From: CAZQRW01 sp964596115
GTDB taxonomy: Bacteria; Hydrothermota; UBA3072; B12-G15
Length of the DNA: 27,142 bases
Reading direction: 5' to 3'
Assembly (NCBI GenBank): GCA_964596115.1
Contig: CAZQRW010000027.1
Location: 1-27,142, forward strand
Of the stretch, positions 23,163 to 27,142 are shown one piece after another (position 1 is the first letter of the stretch; each line of letters begins with the position of its first letter). The position numbers were made by a program, and so were the translations under genes. The notes under the pieces are model-generated. The model was not told the origin of the DNA. It was given only the letters and a program-made list of their open reading frames with translations, and made no database searches.

Positions 23163-24604
23163 ATGCTTCTCCTTGTCCCCACCCTTATTCCTGTAAATCT
23201 TGCTGGGGGTGTGCCATGACCAACGTACATCGTTTGGCCCGGTTCGCCTTTTCCACAATTTGGTATTCCCCAAAGTTCAAAATGTTCTTTATTCACAACT
23301 GCGTCAAGAGAATTCCAAAAATTTGGTGTTATACCTGAGTAAAGGCAGTTTTTAAGTGGTTCTACAATTTTACCCTTTTTTATTCTGTAGCCAATCTCTG
23401 TTCCAAACTGAAAATTTAATCTTTTGTCATCAATGGACCATGATCTATTTGTTTTCAAAAGGATACCATCATCGGTATCCGCTATCAGGTCATCAAAATT
23501 CCAATCTCCAGGAAGCAAACTAACATTTACCATTCTAACAAGGGGAATTCTATTCCAGGAAGAAGCCCTCATTGCTGCAGTCGATTTTTTCTTTATTTTC
23601 CAGGCGGTTTCTCTCGAAGAGAGATAATTTCTCAATATACCATCTTTTATAAGGAATGCCTTCATTGATTTTACACCTTCATCATCATAACCAAATGTTC
23701 CGAGACCATACGGAAGGGTAGAGTCAGCAGTAATATTCATAATATTCGAGCCATATCGGAAATTATCGAGCTTATCAATCGTTGCAAAACTTGATCCGGC
23801 ATAACTTTCTTCCATACCAAATACCCTATCAAGTTCAAGGGCATGACCAATTGATTCATGAATTTGTAGTGCAAGTTGGTCGCTATCAATAATCAAATTG
23901 GTCTCCATCGAAGGACATTCTTTAGCAGAGTGAAGCATTACTGCCTCTTCGGCAATTTTCTCAGCCTCTTCCGTAAGATTTAAGGATTCAATAAACTCCC
24001 ATCCTTGTTGTCTATAATTTCCTCCAAAGGAAGTGGGATATGACCGCTTTTGGATATCCCCATCCTTTATAGAAAGTGCGGAAATACCCCCACCTGTAAA
24101 CACAATATTTTGTTCGGTCTCTGCTCCATCTGTTGAAGCAAAGAACTTGTGTTCTCTATGAGCAGAAAGATTACCTGTTCTAATGCTTACACCCTTAACA
24201 CCTGCCATATTTCTATCACAAGCAATCAAAAGATTTATCTTTTCTTCAACGGGTATGTCAAAAGGGTCCTTCTCTATCTTGCTGAAATACTTACCTCTGC
24301 TGACTTCTTCTTGTGAAAGTTTGATGGGTTCTCCTTCTATTTTTCCACTCATCTCTGCCAGCTTAATAGCGAAATCAGCTACATTCTTTATTTCGTTTTT
24401 TTCCATCTTATAACTCGCAGAAAACCCCCATCTTCCATTCTTTAAAACCCTTACACCAAAACCAAGTGAATGTCGTCTTTCAACCTCTTCCGGTACGCCA
24501 TTTTTCATAGAGATAAACTCGTCTTCCATATCTACTATTCTTGCATCACCATAATCGACTTTATTTTCAATATACCCAATTATATCTTTCAAAAAAGCAA
24601 GCAT
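23159..24604 (-). CDS. tldD: TldD/PmbA family metalloprotease
   Basis: The 481-residue protein has the family zinc motif HESIGH (H249, E250, H254) and the C-terminal GGKGEPGQ-like segment CGKGEPGQTMYVGHG. TldD normally works with TldE/PmbA in processing peptides such as microcin B17 and CcdA. No partner is in the window, so it may act alone or pair with a distant gene. ATG at 24604 was chosen over an upstream ATG at 24637 because AAAAGGAGG sits 6 nt before it and the promoter -10 box lies between the two. It is the first gene of the operon leading into pyrKDFE. Confidence 0.92.
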   Translation of the reverse strand: MLAFLKDIIGYIENKVDYGDARIVDMEDEFISMKNGVPEEVERRHSLGFGVRVLKNGRWGFSASYKMEKNEIKNVADFAIKLAEMSGKIEGEPIKLSQEEVSRGKYFSKIEKDPFDIPVEEKINLLIACDRNMAGVKGVSIRTGNLSAHREHKFFASTDGAETEQNIVFTGGGISALSIKDGDIQKRSYPTSFGGNYRQQGWEFIESLNLTEEAEKIAEEAVMLHSAKECPSMETNLIIDSDQLALQIHESIGHALELDRVFGMEESYAGSSFATIDKLDNFRYGSNIMNITADSTLPYGLGTFGYDDEGVKSMKAFLIKDGILRNYLSSRETAWKIKKKSTAAMRASSWNRIPLVRMVNVSLLPGDWNFDDLIADTDDGILLKTNRSWSIDDKRLNFQFGTEIGYRIKKGKIVEPLKNCLYSGITPNFWNSLDAVVNKEHFELWGIPNCGKGEPGQTMYVGHGTPPARFTGIRVGTRRSI

Positions 24605-24623
24605 CCCATACCTCCTTTTAAAT

Positions 24624-24651
24624 AGTTTAACAAACAAATTATGATTGTCAA
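24624..24651 (-). promoter_or_regulatory. Promoter of the tldD-TPR-pyrKDFE-phosphoesterase operon
   Basis: TTGACA (24651-24646), a 16-bp spacer and TAAACT (24629-24624). No PyrR-type attenuator or other long leader is visible, because the tldD start follows within about 20 nt of the -10 box. Confidence 0.7.
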
Positions 24652-24685
24652 CGACGATTGTAGATAGTGCACTACCAAGGAAGAA

Positions 24686-26515
24686 TTAGCTTTTTGTTGG
24701 TTCGAATTGGAGTTTATATAATCTTTTATACAATTCACACCTTCCAAGCAACTCATTATGCCTGCCCGAGTCTATAATTTTACCCTCATCAAGAACGACA
24801 ATCCTATCGGAGAAGAGCACGGTAGAAAGCCTGTGTGCAATAATGAAGGAAGTTCTTCCCTCTGTTACTTCATAAATCATCTTTTTGATTGTTTCTTCTG
24901 ATTCTGAATCAAGTGAGGAGGTGGGTTCATCCATTATAATAATCTCTGGGTTTCTTAATAATGCCCTGACTATTGCAATCCTTTGTCTTTCCCCTCCAGA
25001 AACAAGTGAACCACCTTCACCGATAAAGGAATTAATACCCTCAGGAAGTTTTGAAAGAAAAATATCGCCACCCGCTCTTTTTATTGCCTGAATAACTTCT
25101 TTAGAGGTAACCCTCTTATTTCCGTATGCAACATTACTCAAAAGTGTATCTGAAAACAAAAATACTTTTTGTGTTATTATTGATATTTTATTTCTGTATG
25201 AATCTGTGTTAAGTTTTTTTATATCGATTCCATCAATAAAAACAGAACCCCTTTGCGGAATATAGAACTTAGCCAGAATATCCATTAATGTAGATTTGCC
25301 TGCACCTGTAGGACCAACGATAGCAATTCTTTCACCCCTTTTGACACTCAAATTTATACCTTTTAATACATATTTATTTCCGTTATATGCATACCATATA
25401 TCCCTAAATTCTATTCTATCTTTTAAGCCTGTAAATTTAATTACCCCTGTGTATTCTATATTTTCCCCTTGATCCAGGATATCTGAAATTCTATCAGAAG
25501 CAGAAATACCTTGCTGAACGAATGAGTTGGCATTCAGAATTCTCTTAAAAGGGCCAAGGAGAGAAAGAGTTGCAGCAATAAAAACGAAGAATTGATCAGG
25601 AGAAAGTGTTTTATTTATAAGTATTAACTTTCCTCCAAAAAATATAAGACCCACACCGATAATTGCGGTAATTAATTCCGTAAGTGGCGAAGATAGGGCA
25701 TTGAGGTATGCAAGCCTCATAGCTGATTTAAAATAGTTCCTGGTATGCATTTGAAACTTATTTTCCTCCAAATTCTCTGTACTATATCCTTTTATTATTT
25801 TTATACCATCAATGGATTCTGAAAGGTGCTGTGTAACATTTCCCATCTTTTCCTGTACCCTTCGTGCTCTTTTTCTTAAATGGTTGCTCACAAAAAAGAG
25901 GAAAAATCCACCAAGTGGAATTATGAGAAATGCAAACACGGATAATTGCCAGGAAACAACGACTGCAAGGGAAAGCAAAACAATTAAAACAAGGGCATCC
26001 CTGATTATTACACTGATCCCATTTATATAAGACATCCTTATATAATTTGCATCATTCAGAAATCTTGCCATTATATCACCTGTATCCACTCTATTGAAGA
26101 AGGAAAGAGGCAGCTTTAACATTTTTTTGAAAAGCCTATCCCTGACAGACTTAACGATTCCCTCACCAAGGGCAACATTTATAATGTTATCAAGATAAAG
26201 AAAAAGAAATTTGAAAATATATATACCAAATATAAGTATTGCCAACCTTTTCAACGCAACCATCTTTGGAACAGAAAATATAAAACTCATAAGAAAATTG
26301 TTTATGGGCTGAAGCAATCTATAACGTGTTAAAAATTCTGGTGCTCCATTCATACTAAATAAAACCCTGAGGATGGGTGAAAGCGTACCAATTGAAGCCC
26401 CTTCTACAAAAGACCTGAACAACATAATGAAAAATAGACCAATAAACATCACTATATGGGGTCTCAAAAAACGTAAAAGTTTAAAGAATTTTTTATCCTT
26501 CTTTCTCTCCATCAT
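24686..26515 (-). CDS. ABC exporter with fused membrane and ATPase domains (MsbA-like)
   Basis: The half-transporter has 609 residues from the proposed ATG at 26515 (MMERKKDKKFFK). About six transmembrane helices occupy residues 20-310. The ATPase domain has Walker A VGPTGAGKST, signature LVSGGERQR, Walker B IIIMDEPTSSLD and the H-loop IIAHRLSTV. It is probably a lipid or drug exporter of the MsbA/LmrA group; the substrate is unknown. A longer frame from 26614 exists, but a strong promoter lies inside that extension, with its -10 box only 7 nt before 26515. The message is therefore probably leaderless, and no ribosome binding site is seen. Confidence 0.92.
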   Translation of the reverse strand: MMERKKDKKFFKLLRFLRPHIVMFIGLFFIMLFRSFVEGASIGTLSPILRVLFSMNGAPEFLTRYRLLQPINNFLMSFIFSVPKMVALKRLAILIFGIYIFKFLFLYLDNIINVALGEGIVKSVRDRLFKKMLKLPLSFFNRVDTGDIMARFLNDANYIRMSYINGISVIIRDALVLIVLLSLAVVVSWQLSVFAFLIIPLGGFFLFFVSNHLRKRARRVQEKMGNVTQHLSESIDGIKIIKGYSTENLEENKFQMHTRNYFKSAMRLAYLNALSSPLTELITAIIGVGLIFFGGKLILINKTLSPDQFFVFIAATLSLLGPFKRILNANSFVQQGISASDRISDILDQGENIEYTGVIKFTGLKDRIEFRDIWYAYNGNKYVLKGINLSVKRGERIAIVGPTGAGKSTLMDILAKFYIPQRGSVFIDGIDIKKLNTDSYRNKISIITQKVFLFSDTLLSNVAYGNKRVTSKEVIQAIKRAGGDIFLSKLPEGINSFIGEGGSLVSGGERQRIAIVRALLRNPEIIIMDEPTSSLDSESEETIKKMIYEVTEGRTSFIIAHRLSTVLFSDRIVVLDEGKIIDSGRHNELLGRCELYKRLYKLQFEPTKS

Positions 26516-26522
26516 AATAAAA

Positions 26523-26550
26523 ACTATAGTTTCTTTACATATATTGTCAA
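26523..26550 (-). promoter_or_regulatory. Promoter of the ABC exporter gene, leaderless geometry
   Basis: TTGACA (26550-26545), a 16-bp spacer and TATAGT (26528-26523). The ATG at 26515 begins where transcription is expected to start; a second ATG follows at 26512. Confidence 0.75.
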
Positions 26551-26629
26551 CCCGAAGTAAGAATTTGTAATTATTATTTAGAGACGTCCGAAGTTGTACT
26601 ATTATAGATGTCACATTAGAGAAGGGAGT

Positions 26630-26692
26630 AGGAAGTATATCTTTTTTATTTTATTCTTTTTGGTCTCCTGTACGAAAAAACGCAGTCAATAT
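26630..26692 (+). pseudogene. Broken start of a lipoprotein gene
   Basis: The frame encodes RKYIFFILFFLVSCTKKRSQ, a good lipoprotein signal: basic start, hydrophobic core, and VSC as lipobox. GAAGGGAG lies just upstream, as if it had been a ribosome binding site, but no start codon precedes the Arg codon. The coding text runs straight into the cloverleaf element at 26662, whose first arm encodes the VSCT part, and no recognisable mature protein follows. It is probably a decayed or interrupted gene. Chance resemblance in a T-rich stretch remains possible. Confidence 0.4.
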
Positions 26693-26798
26693 CCCCAGCG
26701 AGGATATTGCTGCTCCGCACTCAGGTTCGCTCTCACAAGATTACATCTTGTGAACCTTGCCCGCTCACCCTCCGTGAGGCTTTTCTTTACAGGAGACC
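26662..26798. repeat. 137-bp cloverleaf-like palindromic element
   Basis: Perfect 11-bp terminal inverted repeats, GGTCTCCTGTA (26662-26672) and TACAGGAGACC (26788-26798), extend inward by GAAAA/TTTTC. Three hairpins lie inside. Hairpin 1 is GCAG-t-CAATATCC paired with GGATATTGCTGC (26682-26713). Hairpin 2 is AGGT and TCACAAGAT paired with ATCTTGTGA and ACCT (26723-26757). Hairpin 3 is CTCAC/GTGAG (26764-26778). The block is visibly richer in G and C than its flanks. No transposase is present. It could be a non-autonomous mobile or REP-like repeat, or a structured RNA. Only one copy is in the window. Confidence 0.7.
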
Positions 26799-27018
26799 GG
26801 GATTTGGAACAACCAAACACACCTTAAAAACAAAGTAAGAAAGAAGCAAGGTAAAAAAAGTAGAAAGTAAAAAGAGAAAAATAAGCCTATATAAAATATG
26901 ACATTTTTTATAATAAAAACATTTGACATCTTGCGTAGAAATAACAGATAAATTTGTGCCTCAAATGTACTGATAGTTGTAACGATTTTATTTAATTCTA
27001 ACACTTATCATAAAATAT
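26799..27018. other. Non-coding stretch, AT- and purine-rich
   Basis: I see no supportable gene here. The first 80 bases are strongly purine-biased on the plus strand, which creates a hydrophobic but implausible frame on the minus strand. ACATTTGA and TCAAATGT form an inverted repeat around 26920-26968. Confidence 0.5.
26844..26853 (+). repeat. Dispersed purine-rich motif AAGCAAGGTA, copy 3
   Basis: Third copy of the motif found at 810-819 and 12758-12767, again in A/G-rich non-coding DNA. Confidence 0.45.
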
Positions 27019-27102
27019 TCTCAAATAAACAACGCCCTCCGTTTCTCCCCACACTTCGGTAATACTGAAAAAGAGATAGATCTTGTGTTAAAGGTTATTT
27101 AA
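27019..27102 (+). pseudogene. Orphan C-terminal tail of a class V aminotransferase
   Basis: The frame ending in TAA at 27100-27102 reads NNALRFSPHFGNTEKEIDLV followed by LKVI. That closely matches the C-terminus of class V PLP aminotransferases and cysteine desulfurase-like enzymes (RxSPHFxNTxEEID). The frame is closed by a stop at 26980, and nothing upstream resembles the rest of the enzyme. It is best read as the remnant of a deleted gene. Reading the same stretch as an intact small protein has no support. Confidence 0.6.
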
Positions 27103-27142
27103 GAAGTTATCCTTTAGAATTAAGCAAATTTATCTTATTACA

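Noticed and set aside
24604..24637. tldD starting at the upstream ATG (24637)
   Set aside because: The promoter -10 box lies within this extension and the strong AAAAGGAGG fits the ATG at 24604.
26662..26798. tRNA or known non-coding RNA for the cloverleaf element
   Set aside because: The stems do not match tRNA arm lengths, there is no T-loop or CCA context, and the outer stem is 16 bp.
26765..27004. Minus-strand frame of 79 codons with a very hydrophobic middle
   Set aside because: The hydrophobic run is just the complement of a purine-rich repeat, the frame crosses the cloverleaf element, and no ribosome binding site or homology is apparent.
1..27142. CRISPR array, integrase, transposase or prophage block
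   Set aside because: No regularly spaced repeats and no recognisable recombinase or phage structural genes were found. The repressor/HTH pair alone is not enough to call a prophage.

Overview
The window comes from an AT-rich bacterial chromosome, probably anaerobic and possibly thermophilic. It carries a cytoplasmic [NiFe] hydrogenase of the group 3b (sulfhydrogenase) type, an oxygen-sensitive class III ribonucleotide reductase, a CoA-disulfide-reductase-type flavoenzyme, and a secreted protein with a Por/T9SS-like C-terminal sorting domain. That mix suggests a deep-branching or candidate-phylum relative of the FCB group (WOR-3/Stahlbacteria, Hydrothermae or Cloacimonadota-like). The taxonomy is inference. 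There are no rRNA or tRNA genes, CRISPR arrays or recognisable transposases.

Layout. 1-650 (minus): an HTH-nucleotidyltransferase gene coupled to a downstream gene cut by the window edge, probably an MNT/HEPN-type pair, with a palindromic operator over its promoter. 650-972: intergenic, with small direct and tandem repeats. 973-4937 (minus): hydBGDA hydrogenase operon. 5150-5535: divergent control region with two hydrogenase promoters on the minus strand. On the plus strand it has two NrdR boxes 32 bp apart, a strong promoter, a cobalamin riboswitch and a candidate terminator. 5536-8553 (plus): class III RNR. The glycyl-radical segment is not part of the NrdD polypeptide. A separate 62-codon gene with its own ribosome binding site encodes it between nrdD and nrdG. 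8580-10198: a divergent regulatory module (XRE/S24-like repressor facing a small HTH gene and an unknown gene) driven by two face-to-face promoters with inverted repeats between them. 10217-12690 (minus): CoA-disulfide reductase/NADH oxidase-like enzyme and a MalK/UgpC-type sugar ABC ATPase. 12977-16162 (plus): yebC-ruvC-ruvA-ruvB and a NifX/NifB-like small protein. ruvB has no ATG, GTG or TTG in a usable position. 24604-16165 (minus): one tightly packed operon of tldD, a TPR lipoprotein, pyrK, pyrD, pyrF, pyrE and a large secreted metallophosphoesterase. 24686-26515 (minus): an MsbA-like ABC exporter with an apparently leaderless start. 26600-27142: decayed region with a broken lipoprotein start, a 137-bp cloverleaf-like palindromic element, a purine-rich repeat and an orphan C-terminal tail of a class V aminotransferase.

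How it fits together. The hydrogenase couples NAD(P)H with H2, and in sulfur-reducing anaerobes CoA-dependent flavoenzymes of the CoADR family use NAD(P)H for sulfur reduction, so the two may serve one redox economy. The B12 riboswitch in front of a B12-independent RNR suggests that the genome also encodes a B12-dependent class II RNR, with NrdDG used when cobalamin is scarce. NrdR boxes add control by the dNTP/ATP state.

Across the window, promoters follow one pattern, TTGACA (often CCTTGACA) with a 16-bp spacer. This helped fix several start codons. The most notable candidate for an undescribed arrangement is the split NrdD with a detached glycyl-radical subunit. Next come the symmetric face-to-face promoter switch and the cloverleaf element.
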